A DNA stretch of 64,000 nucleotides from Symsagittifera roscoffensis (Eukaryota; Xenacoelomorpha; Acoela; Convolutidae). The stretch is from the NCBI RefSeq assembly GCF_963678635.1, contig NC_087062.1, positions 60,615,584 to 60,679,583 of the forward strand. Direction: 5' to 3'. The position numbers and the translations under genes are program-made. This document shows, in pieces, positions 1 to 10,767 of the stretch (the first letter of the stretch is position 1; each line of letters starts with the position of its first letter). A model generated the notes under the pieces. That model had not been told where the DNA came from and did no database searches. It was given only the letters and a program-made list of their open reading frames with translations.

Positions 1-1008
1 TCCAGCCAGCCGACCCTGACTCACCAATGTACACAAACTGCCATACGATTGTACCAGGAAGGATTTCTGGGAACCACGACAGCATACAACCCTACGAACA
101 TGCCGACATCATCAACAACCGCCTTCACTCATGCAGGCTGCAGGGGACCAACAGGAACAACTCACCCAAATATCAACCGACCTCCCCCTCATCAACATGC
201 AGTCCATCAACATGCAGCACATCAACATGCAGCACATCAGAACCAGCCGACTTATTTTCCGATTCCGACCAACCTTGGAACAGCGCCGACAGACCACAAC
301 CATCATCAAACGATCTCGAAGACATCCAGGAAATCAGTGCCCATTGTCAAACCATTCATATTCGACGGAGAACCTGAACAATGGTTAAATTGGATAGGAC
401 TGTTCAACACAACCATCAACAGCACCGACATGACAAACTCGGAAAAGATGACACATCTGCAGAAACTTGTATCCGGAGATGCCAAATCTCTCATCCGAGG
501 ATATGGATGCAATGGAGCAATGTATGACGCAGCCCTTCAGCTACTGGAAAACGATCTTGGTAACCCGACGAAGATAGTTACATCCTTCCTTCGACGACTC
601 GACGCCATCAGCGGCCCCAATCTACGACATACCAGAAGCTACAAGGACCTCGTCAACTTCCTACAGACAATGGTCGATACATTCACGACACTTGGATTCC
701 AGCACGATCTACACTCTACGACAAATGTCCAAACAGTTTTGTCAAAACTGCCTACCCCTTGCCGACTAGAACGTAATAGATACAATCTGCAATGCAACAT
801 CAGACAACCATCACTCATCGACCTCACCTATTGGTTCAACATCTACGCCGAAGCATGCAGCGATTTGCCGAGCAACAGCAACAACAACAACACCAGAAAC
901 AGCAGCAGCAGCAACAACTACAACAGCAGCAACACTCAAGGATCATCATCCAACGGTCACGTCCACCAACATGGACCATCGGATCACCGCGCCAATCAGA
1001 ACAACTGA
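1..1008 (+). pseudogene. gag: BEL/Pao gag, N-terminal and capsid part (5' truncated)
   Basis: The frame is open from the first base of the window, so the true start is upstream. It encodes a His/Gln-rich segment, then a capsid-like region with FDGEPEQWLNWIGLF near residue 120, the hallmark start of the BEL gag domain (DUF1759 type). A Ser/Asn-rich linker ends at a TGA (1006-1008). The same frame stays open after this stop and continues into zinc-binding motifs, so the stop is probably a single mutation within a longer gag-pol. In the element's life the product would form the virus-like particle core and bind RNA. Family identity is firm; the exact N terminus cannot be seen. Confidence 0.8.
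190..240 (+). repeat. 15-bp tandem repeat coding His-Gln-His-Ala-X
   Basis: Three consecutive 15-bp units built on CATCAACATGCAG, plus a partial fourth, lie within gag and encode the pentapeptides HQHAV, HQHAA and HQHAA. The unit is a multiple of three, so it expands without breaking the frame. Confidence 0.8.
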
Positions 1009-1515
1009 AACCAGCAACGCAGCCAGCAGCAACATAAATCTGGACAAAAGGATCAACGACGAGATTTTTGCCCGGAGAAACGCAATTGCCAGTACCTTGG
1101 AAAATGCCAATACTTAATCGCAATGAACCCAAAGGACAGATTAGAGCATGCCAGGGACCTACAACTATGTTTCAACTGCCTCAGCCCCCACAAGTTCGCC
1201 GTCTGTCAATTAACGCAAACCTGCCGGACGGACGGATGCAGTAAGAAACACCACGCACTTCTGCACAACAGCAGCACCTACAACTCGACGACACAGAGGG
1301 AGACAGCTAACCGGAACTCCAGACAACATGACGACACCACCAACTGCAGAACCAGCATAAGCAGAAGGAAATCGACTCGCCACATTCCGACCCTGCCAAT
1401 AACGATCTCTCATGGCAAACATAGAGTTCATGCCTATGCAATGCTTGATTGTGGAAGCAATCTGACATTGCTTAAATCATCAATCGCCCTCCAACTCAAA
1501 CCAGATCTGCAATAA
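1009..1515 (+). pseudogene. BEL/Pao zinc-finger and protease segment
   Basis: This continues in the frame of gag after the TGA at 1006. Cysteine motifs appear in order: a C-rich finger near 1069-1107, a CCHC knuckle CFNCLSPHKFAVC near 1168-1206, and a Cys/His motif with KHHALLH near 1246, an arrangement typical of the BEL/Pao gag-pol boundary. The aspartic protease follows, with AMLDCGSNLTLL near 1438-1473. The catalytic Asp is present and Cys stands where Thr or Ser is usual. A TAA at 1513-1515 interrupts the frame, which again continues beyond it. The protease would mature the polyprotein; this copy cannot be made in full. Confidence 0.75.
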
Positions 1516-2265
1516 GACGACACCATCCAGCTAAACCAAGCACTGACATCATCAGACACAGCTTCTACAAAGATGACGATCGCGATTGGACCCTACAACC
1601 AGCAAAAGCGGCCATTTCAACTAAATGACATCGACGTCATAATGGATTGGAACCTTTCCCAATTCAACCCTGAACTCGTCAACTCCTTCTGCCAAAGGAA
1701 CGAGCCACTTCGACACATTCGGATAGCCACACTTCCCTCGAAAGAAATCGGAATCAACATTGGATGCGATTTCGCCGAACTCGTGACACCTTCAGAAGTA
1801 ATTCATTCAAAACAAAATGTGCCTATTGGATGGAAAACGCCACTTGGATGGTCTCTCTGTGGACGAGACAATGCAGCGACACCCAACGACATCAACACAA
1901 TCAACTTCACGACAGACGATACACGGTTTCGCCACGTAGCTGAATGGATGAAAATGGACGCCGAAGGGATTTCAACTGACCAACGCAGCCTCTCAACAGA
2001 CGACAAGGAAGCTCTCTGCATCTTGGAATCTTCAACAACCCGCTTGCCCAATGGACACTACGAAGTTGGAATGCTTTGGAAACGTGGACAACAACTGCCA
2101 AACAATAGATGGCTTGCCAAGAAGCAGCTCAACAGCCTTCTCCAACGACTGAAGAGAAACACCGAGATGGCACAGAAATATCAGGAGACCATCGACACCG
2201 ACTTGCAGAAAGGTTTCATAGTCAAAGTTGATGATTCCCATGAAGACTCAACAGGAAAATGGTAA
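1516..2265 (+). pseudogene. BEL/Pao protease C-terminal part and pre-RT region
   Basis: In-frame continuation of the protease segment. It includes IDVIMDWNLSQFNPELVN and a region ending with GWKTPLGWSLCG, matching the second half of the Pao retropepsin region (DUF1758 type). Next comes a helical linker rich in charged residues that leads into RT, with GHYEVGMLWKRG and LPNNRWLA, both conserved just upstream of the Pao RT. The frame stops at a TAA (2263-2265) directly after a Trp. In the family this position is normally a Tyr before the Leu-Pro-His-His-Pro-Val motif, and that motif follows here, so a single base change is the likely cause. Confidence 0.75.
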
Positions 2266-3570
2266 CTTCCTCATCATCCAGTGACAAACATCAATAAGCC
2301 TGGCAAGGTACGCCGAGTCCTTAATGCATCGAGCATCTACAACGGAGTATCACTCAACAGCAACCTACTAACTGGACCAGACCTCCTCACAAACCTTACT
2401 GGAATCGTTATGCGATTTCGCGAGGACCAAATCGCTATTTCTGCCGACATTGAAGCAATGTTCATGCAGGTCTTTGTGAGCCCAGAGGACCAGCCGTATT
2501 TGCGATTTCTGTGGAAGGACAACACAGGCCAACCCGCAACCTTCCAATACACCCTCCACATCTTCGGAGCTACCGAATCACCATGTGTTGCCTGCTACGC
2601 CACTCGACAACGTGCGAAGGACATTGCCGACAAATATCCAGCCTTGGAGCAAATCACAAATAGCAACATATACAGGGACGACCTATACAAAGCCGTTTCA
2701 ACACCAACGGAAGCGACACAGTTAATGAACGACCTTCAAAAGATGTTCAGCCTTGGAGGTTTCAACCTCACAAAATGGACCTCAAACTCTCAACAATTCC
2801 TCACAACAGTCAACGAGAACCACTCGGAAAACAGCGACAGCCTCACCAAGTGTGAAATGGAAACCAGACACGGACGTCTTTCTTGGGGAAGCAAAGAAGT
2901 TTCACGCCATTGACAAGAAGGACATAACGCAGCGCAAACTATTGAAGTTTGCTTCTTCAATCTTTGACCCGCTTGGAATTACGATGCCACTGACAATTCG
3001 ACTACAACAATCACTTCAACTTGCTGGAGTAATGGACCTCAATGGGACAAACCTCTAAACATGGAGCATTTAACAGACCTCAACGATTGGATAGACAAGC
3101 GAAGCCAATTCAACGACATCTGCCTGCCCCAGATTTACTTCGGATCAGAAACGAAGATACTGGAAACCCAACTCCATGTATTCAGCGACGCCTCCGAACT
3201 TGCCTTAGCATCAGTTGCTTACCTCAGAATCAGATACGACGACGACACAACGGAACTCAAGTTCGTCATTGGAAAAGCCCAAGTAGCACCCATCAGCAGA
3301 ATTCCAAATCTCGAGCTTCAAGCCGCCACTAACGGAGCAAAACTGTCTCGTTTCATCAAAGAACAACATGACATACGAATCGACAGTACGACACTATGGA
3401 CAGATAGTACAACAGTTCTTCATTGGATAAACTCGCCGAATCAACGACACCGGATCTTCATTTCCAACCGCCTGAATTTCATCATGGACTCAACATCTTC
3501 ACTGGACTGGAGATACGTGCCCAGCAAAGACAACCCTGCAGACGACGGAACACGTGGTTACAAAACTTGA
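2266..3570 (+). pseudogene. pol: BEL/Pao reverse transcriptase and RNase H
   Basis: The RT starts with LPHHPV and VTNINKPGKVRRVLNAS. The first catalytic Asp is in ISADIEAMFMQV and the YxDD box reads YRDD (near 2674), so all three metal ligands survive. The frame shifts near 2860, and the connection domain continues in frame 2 with SSIFDPLGITMPLTIR, typical of Pao. A second break near 3058 returns to frame 1 for the RNase H-like domain: HVFSDASELA, IPNLELQAA, LWTDSTTVLHW and YVPSKDNPADDGTRG, which keep the Asp, Glu and Asp residues. The domain ends at TGA 3568-3570. Together these would copy the RNA genome into DNA. At least two frameshifts abolish the product. Confidence 0.85.
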
Positions 3571-5133
3571 CTACCGACTCACGATGGATCAAAGGACCAG
3601 ACTTCTTGTTAAGACCATCATCAGATTGGCCTAATCACCCGCCAACACAACCTACAGCCGATATTCATCTGACAGACAACGACCCACAACCACCAACATC
3701 AGTAATCGATCGACTTCAACCGGTTTAGCACTTGGACAAGAGCACTCAGAGTTACTTCATATGTTCTTCTCTTCGCAGAAAACATCAAAAGGAAGACACG
3801 CCAGAGCCTCTCACTTCAACACCTCACCTTAGGATTCGCATGGATCATTAAACACTCACAGAATCAATCATTCCCCAAGGAAATAGCATGCCTGACAAAG
3901 AAATCTGACATTCCACCCCGCAGCCCTCTACAACATTTTTGCCCCTTCATCGACGATCACGGATATTTACGTGCCAAAGGACGACTACAGAAAGCCCCGC
4001 TTCTACTTTGAAGCCGACATCCGGTCATTCTGAACGCAGAAAACTACCTAATACAACTCTTCATGAAGCAAACACACGAAATAATTTCCCATTGTGGAAG
4101 ATCACGCAAGCATCTGAAGAAAACCATTCGACAATGCATACCTTGCCGACGCCTTCGACAGGAATCAGTGAAGCCTCTGATGGCAGATCTACCCCTACAA
4201 CGACTCCCTTTATCGGAAAACAGTTACCCCTTCTGTTCAACAGGAATTGACTTCTTTGGACCCTTTGCCACGCGGAACAACGACGAGTACAGTAAGCGAT
4301 ACGTTCTCTTCTTCACCTGCCTCGTCACGCGAGCAGTTCATTCAGAAATATGCCAGCAAATCGACACAAACTCAACTCTACAAGCCATACGCCGTTTCAT
4401 CGCTAGATGTGGTAAACCCAGGATCATCTTCTCTGACAACGGAAAAGCCTTCGTTGCAGCTGACAAGGATTTACAGGAAAGCCTTTCTGAGATTCAACAC
4501 AGCAATGACTTCAACAATCAATGCCAATTACTTGGAATAACCTGGAAGTTCAACCCACCTGCAGCTCCTCACTTTGGTGGATCATGGGTACGCCTCATAA
4601 AAACATTTAGGATTGCCTTCTACAAAGTCATTGGAACACGGACACTGGACGACGAAACTCTGTCAACCTTCACGTGCGAGGTTGAAGCTATGATGAATTC
4701 TCGCCCGCTAACCCACGTCTCATCAGACCCAACCGACGACGAGCCCCAAACACCCAATCACCTTCTACTAGGACGACCAACAAACAATTTGCCTCCCGGA
4801 TTGTTTCTCCCTCGCCACACAACGGACAAGAGAACTTGGAAACAAGCTCAAGCCTTGAGTCAACAGTTCTGGAACAGATACCTCAAAGACTATTTGCCAA
4901 CCTTGATGACCCGAACGAAATGGACAAAGCAAGTGGAAAATCTTCAGCAAGGAGACCTTGTATGGATACTGGAAGACCTAACGCCTCGAGGTCTTTGGCC
5001 CCTGGGACGGGTACTTCGTACTTTCCCAGGTGCAGACGGAATCGTTCGCTCCTGCGAAATTAAAACTAGCAGGGGGATTCTACACCGACCAGCAGTCAAA
5101 CTCTCGCGAGTATTGGACCACAGTAACAACTAG
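3571..5133 (+). pseudogene. pol: BEL/Pao integrase with DUF5641-type C terminus
   Basis: From 3571 to about 4060 the coding sense drifts between frames, with remnants in frame 3 to 3728. From 4063 to 5133 a clean frame of 356 residues holds the integrase. An H/C zinc-binding region ends CIPC; the catalytic Asp residues are in GIDFFGP and FSDNGKAF. The motif APHFGGSWVRLIK has Val where the third catalytic residue, Glu, belongs, so the enzyme should be dead. The C terminus (GDLVWIL, RGLWPLGRV, HRPAVKLSRV) matches the DUF5641 domain that ends BEL polyproteins. The stop codon at 5131 is followed by LTR-like sequence. Confidence 0.85.
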
Positions 5134-5440
5134 ATGACCAACATGATCAACGACAGCTAACAACTAGATGACCATTACAATCAACGACGACGTACAATCA
5201 GCTTCAACGAACAATTTTCTAATTTGCAACCTGCAAATGGGCCCGGCTATGTCTACGACATGTGAACTTTATTCTTTGCCAAACCTAATTTTGCCACATT
5301 TTCGACATGAATATGCCGCCAAATTAGTAAACAAAAAGACTCAAAACTCAAAAATCAAAAAGAAATCATTGAAAAAGAAACAAATAAACTACGATCTGAA
5401 ATTGGAATCTTAATCATCCAAAACTTAATGCCATTGTGAT
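5134..5440 (+). other. BEL/Pao 3' untranslated region and probable 3' LTR part
   Basis: No coding sense. The stretch becomes A-rich and contains an AATAAA signal near 5382. A short direct repeat (AACAACTAGATGACCA) occurs at about 5126 and 5159. The 5' LTR is outside the window, so the LTR limits cannot be verified. The right edge is set by the start of the duplicated segment at 5441. Confidence 0.4.
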
Positions 5441-6873
5441 TCCATATGCTGCCATCAATAAGACTTCCGTGGGGCGGTCCCAACGGTTATTATGCCCCAA
5501 GATGTTTATCAAGGCGGTCAGCAACATGACTACCTCTGGGTCCTCCAGAGCGAAGTCTCGATCCATTAGCCTCTGATAGATCACACTACCATCGGTCCCA
5601 CATATGCTTCTGCCAGGTCCATCAATTCGTCCAAGTTCAAATTGTCCATTTTCTTGCAGGTTTGTTTTTACTATCGATTCGATGATTTGAACTCAAGTGA
5701 GTAATTAAACGATCAATCAGGATCTAGAAAAGAGGTCACGAATTTCGCATTTGTCAGCTTTACACTAGTTTTATATTAAAATTTATTCAAAACAGTCAGA
5801 TAAAAAGATTTTGATCCTAAAATTTATTAAAATCAATTCGTTGCTAAAATTTTGGAATTCGACCTAAGAATGGACAGTCCAAACTTTGGATCTATTCCTA
5901 AGAACGTCATTAGGTTATTCATGGTCACTAACTCCTTCTTACCCAGGGTCTTAATAACCTAACCCATAACATAACATAGCACACATATCACACACAACAC
6001 ACTTTTAGTATGACGTCTTCCTGCATGCAGCCTAAACTAGGCCCATATTTAAATAATATTTCTTATGCAAGTATACTTGTATATTAGTATCAGAGAAGAT
6101 TACGTGTATCAGTGCATACAACTCCTGTGGATGCAGTCGTCCTCGGTTCGGATCTTACACTGGAAGGGAAAGTTCCTTCACTTCCCTTTCCACAAGGAAG
6201 TCTCGCAACCTCGTCAAGGACAAGACTAGATTTTCCGGGTCCACGTGACGCTTCTCCGTCGCCCTCGTCACCAAGAAGCATAAATATTTTCCCGATATCT
6301 GTGACAATGCCGGACGCAAAGCTGCTACGCCTCCTATTCCTGGCCTCTGCTTCCAAAGAAAATCTAAGTTTTTATAATCTCTCTTAAAATCCGCTGCTAA
6401 CGCTGTCTTAAAACTCATGTCTGCTGCGATCGCTATCGCACATGTTCTATTCGTGAGTATAAAATCACTATCTTTCAACGTTATTATACTTGAGTATTCA
6501 TTTGGTAAGTTAAAAATTGACTCAACTACTCTCCCTATGCCCGGTTTCTTAGGGTCCTCGTCTGTTTCTGCTTCTAGATCACCTGTCTCTCTTGTTATTC
6601 CTAATTTTTTTTAAAACAAATTTCCAGTTTGGGCAAGTCCTATCACCACTCCCCGGACAAAAATATCCATCGACGTCCCCGTCGATCGCATACCGGATAT
6701 CAAATCGAGGTTGGAAGCCGGAATGAGTAATGGTCCTTCCTGGGCAGCCCAAGAGGGATCACCCTTTTCGGTTTTTACGTATTTCATGCTTCCACGATCT
6801 ACATCTTGAATCGTGACACTGGTCTCCTTTGGGTCCGACGTCATTTCGTTCAGACATTCCAAGACACGCAAAT
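5441..6873. repeat. Tandem 1.43-kb duplication, copy 1
   Basis: From TCCATATGCTGCCATCAATA the sequence matches 6952-8384 almost base for base, at an offset of 1511-1512. Differences are scattered substitutions and one- or two-base indels. The unit carries the minus-strand macro-like ORF, a roughly 370-bp AT-rich spacer and the start of a small acidic ORF. A 78-bp linker (6874-6951) separates the copies and itself repeats an ATTCCAAGACACG motif. Copy 1 abuts the BEL element directly. Confidence 0.9.
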
Positions 6874-6922
6874 TCTCCGTCCAAGATGGATGAAATGACG
6901 TCAAATTCTCCGAGGAGTACAT
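6032..6922 (-). pseudogene. Retrotransposon-borne macro-like domain protein, copy 1
   Basis: One minus-strand frame, interrupted only by stops at 6611-6613 and 6155-6157, encodes about 295 residues. The N-terminal part (NEMTSDPKETSVTIQDVD) is a linker. From about 6500 down it resembles a macro domain: a short strand with TNRTCAIAIAADMS, a helix FKTALAADFKRDY, a PGIGGVAAL loop of the glycine-rich kind that holds ADP-ribose, then YLCFLVTRATEKRH and a helix DPENLVLSLTRLRDFL leading to KELSLPV. The second stop falls exactly after LPV, and the frame goes on for about 40 residues to 6032. Role in the element is unknown; removing ADP-ribose from capsid or host proteins is only an inference. Fold assignment is from pattern, not from a search. 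Confidence 0.6.
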
Positions 6923-7161
6923 TCCAAGACACGAGAAAGTACTCCTCTTTCTCCATATGCTGCCATCAATAAGACTTCCGTGGGGCGGTCCCCACGGTTA
7001 TCATGCCCCATGATGTTTACCAAGGCGGTCAGCAACATGACTACATCTGGGTCCTCCAGAGCGAAGTCTCGATCCATTAGCCTCCGATAGATCGCATCTA
7101 CCATCGGTCCCACATATGCCTCTGCCAGGTCCATCAATTCGTCCATATTTAAATTGTCCAT
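6901..7161 (-). CDS. Small acidic helical ORF between macro-like copies
   Basis: An 86-residue ORF starts with MDNLNMDELMDLAEAY, followed by the helix-prone GPMVDAIYRRLMDRDFALED and a segment with VVMLLTALVNIMG. It crosses the junction between the two repeat units: its first 70 codons belong to copy 2 and its last residues to the 78-bp linker. In copy 1 (5649-5442) the same start is present but an indel near 5590 shifts the frame. The ATG-containing start and conserved sequence suggest it was once a real protein or first exon of the element's cargo. I do not recognise a family. Confidence 0.35.
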   Translation of the reverse strand: MDNLNMDELMDLAEAYVGPMVDAIYRRLMDRDFALEDPDVVMLLTALVNIMGHDNRGDRPTEVLLMAAYGERGVLSRVLECTPRRI

Positions 7162-8384
7162 TTTCTTGCAGGTTTGATTTTACTATCGATTCGATGATTT
7201 GAACTCAAGTGAGTAATTAAACGATCAATCAGGATCTAGAAAAGAGGTCACGAATATCGCATTTGTCAGCTTTACAATAGTTTTATATTAAAATTTATTT
7301 GAAACAGTCAGATAAAAAGATTTTGATCCTAAAATTTATTAAAATCAATTCGTTGCTAAAATTTTGGAATTCGACCTAAGAATGGACAGTCCAAACTTTG
7401 GATCTATTCCTAAGAACGTCATTAGGTTATTCATGGTCACCACCTCCTTCTTACCCAGGGTCTTAATAACCTAACCCATAACATAACATAGCACACATAT
7501 CAGACACAACACACTTTTAGTATGACGTCTTCCTGCATGCAACCTAAACTCAGCCTATACTTAAATAATATTTCTTATGCAAGTATACTTGTATATTAGT
7601 ATCAGAGAAGATTACGTGTATCAGTGCATACAACTCCTGTGGATGCAGTCGTCCTCGGTTCGGATCTTACACTGGAAGGGAGAGTTCCTTCACTTCCCTT
7701 TCCACAAGGAAGTCTCGCAACCTCGTCAAGGACAAGACTAGATTTTCCGGGTCCACGTGCCGCTTCTCCGTCGCCCTCGTCACCAAGAAGCATAAGTTTT
7801 TTCCCGATATCTGTGACGCTGCCGGACACAAAGCTGCTACGCCTCCTATTCCTGGCCTCTGCTTCCAAAGAAAATGTAAGTTTTTATAATCTCTCTTAAA
7901 ATTCGCTGCTAACGCTGTCTTAAAACTCATGTCTGCTGTGATCGCTATCGCACATGTTCTATTCGTGATTATAACTTCGGTCAACGTTATTATACTTGAG
8001 TATTCATTTGGTAAGTTAAAAATTGACTCAACTACTCTCCCTATGTCCGGTTTCTTAGGGTCCTCGTCTGTTTCTGCTTCTAGATCATCTGTCTCTCTTG
8101 CTATTCCTAATTTTTTTTATTAACAAATTTTCAGTGTGGGTAAGTCCTACCCCCACTCCCCGGACAAAATTATCCATCGATGTCCCCGTCGATTGCATAC
8201 CGGATATCAAATCGAGGTTGGAAGCCGGAATGAGTAATGGTCCTTCCTGGGCAGCCCAAGAGGGATCACCCTTTTCGGTTTTTACGTATTTCATGCTTCC
8301 ACGATCTACATCTTGAATCGTGACACTGGTCTCCTTTGGGTCCGACGTCATTTCGTTCAGACATTCCCAAGACACGCATATTCG
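6952..8384. repeat. Tandem 1.43-kb duplication, copy 2
   Basis: Second copy of the unit described at 5441-6873. It joins element B at its right side, where the minus-strand reading continues from the pol tail, so this is probably the original position and copy 1 the added one. Confidence 0.9.
7550..8375 (-). pseudogene. Retrotransposon-borne macro-like domain protein, copy 2
   Basis: Same architecture as the copy at 6032-6922. The domain core is again open over about 105 residues (7984-7667) with ITADMSFKTALAANFKRDY, PGIGGVAALCP and CFLVTRATEKRH. The same TAA after LPV is present, so that stop predates the duplication. The frame continues to a TGA at 7550-7552 after YYLSIG. The N-terminal linker (8375-8085) is in another frame because of an indel near 8110 in a T run, whereas in copy 1 it is in the same frame but stopped. 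Neither copy is intact. Confidence 0.6.
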
Positions 8385-9393
8385 TCAAGTCTTGTTCATA
8401 TGCCTGCTGTTGCTCGTCGTCGAATTCTACCTCGGGCTTGGACCGGTCATCGACCCACTCCTCGTCGTGATCATCGTTTATGTCAACGTCCTGTGACACA
8501 GTTATTTCTTCTAGACGCACTACTTCTTCCACTATCTTCTTTACATCTATGCTGTCCACTACGAAGTCGTCTCCGTAAGGATTATATTTCTTCTGAGTCT
8601 TGTCCTGTCACTCTGTCGAGTCTGTATCGTAAATGGAAGATCCGGTTCCAAATTCTTGGGGACCTCCATTTGTTCGGGGTCTTGCCAGTCCTACTCTGTG
8701 TAGGGTAAGGTTTCTTCATCTGCTTCGATCACTTCGTTGGGATCTAGGTCCAGTGGTGGACTTGTTCTTTCCTCTACGAGCTCATTTCCATCGTTCTTTT
8801 CCCTGGTGCCCTTCTAGTTGACTTCACAATCAGGTTCCGTCATCAGATAATCCCCCTCTTCCATGTCTGCAGATATACACCAGTCTTCTGTCGATGGGTT
8901 GTGTAGCTTAATGTTCTCGTAATGAGCGGCTCGGCCAGTACTCAGTCTATAAAAGCGTCCTTCTTGGTGCACTTCCGTAATCATGAAAGGTCCCCTCCAC
9001 TTTCTTCGGAGCTTTTTTGTTCCTTTTGCTGGTAAAACGTTCTAAAATACCCATACGTAGTCTCCTACCGAGTAAGCTTTTGCACCAGCTGCTTTCTTGT
9101 CGAATCTTTTCCTCTATCTTGCCTGTGCCTGCTGAGTATTTCGTCTACACAAGTCGTTCAACTCTTGCTGACGTCTAATCACATCCCTTACATAGACCTG
9201 TGGTGACGTTTTTTTCCCTCATACTCTGGGTAGAAGAAAATCAGGGGCAAAGACTTCTCGTGTCAAGTTAGCATCATGTGTGGCCTAACTCCGGTAGTGG
9301 AGTGTTGCCTGCTGTTATAAGCTCCCATCACCTGTGGAAGGCATCTGTCCCAATCGGTCATGTACCTGGAACAATATACCCTCAGCATCGACA
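8385..9393 (-). pseudogene. pol: Element B integrase C terminus and acidic pol tail
   Basis: Read on the minus strand from 9393 downwards, the three frames in turn give pieces of a Gypsy integrase C-terminal region, including a segment with a WRGPF motif near 8980 of the GPY/F type. An acidic tail follows. The open piece 8559-8266 starts MDSIDVKKIVEEVVRLEE and is rich in Asp and Glu (DVDINDDHDEEWVDD). Many small indels break the frame. The tail joins the macro-like protein without a clear gap, so the cargo may have been translated as a pol extension. Confidence is moderate because the pieces are short. Confidence 0.5.
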
Positions 9394-10767
9394 CTAACGT
9401 TCATTTCTGCCTTTCCACGAAGCCATTCGTCTGGGGATGGTATGTCGCGGAGTGGGCCTGAGCCACCTATGCGAACGTCGCATGAGCTCTTTTGTAAGTT
9501 CTCCCACGAAAGCTGTTCCGTTATCCGATTGGAGCGTCATCGGACATCCATGTCTCGCTATCCACGTGTTGATAAGGTGATCGCAAGTCTCTTCTGCTGA
9601 GGCAGTTATGCAGGGCACGGCCTCTGCATACTTCGTGAAGTGATCTATCATGACTAAGACTTGATTATAACCACTGTCTGTCATCCATATCTTTTGGTGA
9701 TCAATCTGTACCACCTCGTTAAATTCAGATGACTCAATCGACTGCAAGGCAAATCGCAACTTCCATGGATCTTTGACCTGTTGGCATGACAGGCATGCTG
9801 TTACCCACTTCTCACGTGCCTTTTTCATTCAAAAGGCCACAGGCCACTCAAAGCGTTTCAGAATCCTCTGGTACACTTTGTCGATTCCCTGATGGACCAT
9901 CTGATCATGTGACCTGAACAAAAGGTCTGTTTGATAGAGTTGCGGCAACACTATCGCATTGTATTTGTACAAGACTTTGTCCTCTTTTCTTCTCTTACAT
10001 GCCACGATCCCGTCGTTGTTCAGATATAACCTTCCCTCTTTCTGCATAAAGTACTGTCTCAGAATGCGATAACTGTCTTCCTCCAGATCACCTTTGCCCG
10101 GAGCTCCATTTTCAAGCCACCTTTTCAGGTTGCTCGTCATGTGGTCATTTCTCTGTGCCCTTAGTAGGTCCGAGAGTCTGTATCTCGCCTTCAAGTACAT
10201 CTTCAAGACCTTCAAATGACTATTCATTTCATCTGGCTGTGGTTGTGTTTCTTGTTCGAGCGGTTGAAGATCAGTCCTGACTACCTCTCTTTGCGGCAAC
10301 AAGCTGATCAAATTTTTCGATACTGCTTTTGTTTCCAGATCATCTGTTGCGTTGTCAAAGACTCTTCCACCCGGTACGAGGTAGCGATCACTGTCAGGGT
10401 CTTGATATATCTCCCTATCTAGATCCATTGCTCGAGTTTCCACTAATAGTGTGTGGATCACTAGCTCTGACATGTCTGATCCTGAGCTCGAAATCCGGTC
10501 TGAATAGGTGTCGATTCCTGAATTCCGGGAGTTGTCATCCATTGAAGAGTCTGCGATAGAGCACGTCCCCTCCTCCGGATCATTTCTGTGCGTTCTTCGC
10601 ATCCATCTGAATTCCCCGGACAAAACTTTATTCTCCAGGTCCTGTTTCTCATCAGGAACTTTTTCATCTATATCAGACTCCCCGGACAAACTTCCTTGTC
10701 CCGGGTGTTGATCTTGAACTCGCCGGCTCTTCTCACTGTTCGTTTCCCCGGACAAATAAGCTTCCAC
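9394..10767 (-). pseudogene. pol: Element B linker, zinc-binding domain and integrase core
   Basis: 10767-9829 (312 residues) begins with a linker in which the motif LSGE recurs three times, then runs through a charged region to the integrase zinc-binding domain (HDQMVHQGIDKVYQRIL). A stop at 9829 is followed directly by the 9828 frame with CLSCQQ, completing the HHCC finger. The core contains EVVQIDHQKIW (first Asp), VLVMIDHFTKYAEA and QSDNGTAF (second Asp). A frameshift near 9450 removes the third motif from this frame. The protein would insert the cDNA into the genome. The same modules are found in element C on the other strand at 27.4-28.9 kb. Confidence 0.85.

Larger units (their letters stand above)
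1..5440 (+). mobile_element. BEL/Pao LTR retrotransposon, decayed (element A)
   Basis: Gag, zinc knuckle, aspartic protease region, RT, RNase H, integrase and a BEL-type C-terminal domain follow one another on the plus strand in BEL/Pao order. The left end lies outside the window. The right end is placed at about 5440 because the next bases belong to an unrelated segment that recurs at 6952. The reading frame is interrupted by in-frame stops at 1006, 1513 and 2263 and by frame changes near 2860, 3060, 3570 and 3730-4060, so this copy is a pseudogene. The coding strand is rich in A and C and poor in G and T, unlike the sequence to its right. BEL/Pao elements are known only from animals. Confidence 0.9.

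Noticed and set aside
836..1132. Cys-rich ORF on the minus strand opposite gag.
   Set aside because: It is the antisense of the Ser/Asn/Gln codon run in gag; poly-Cys comes from reversed AGC/AAC repeats.
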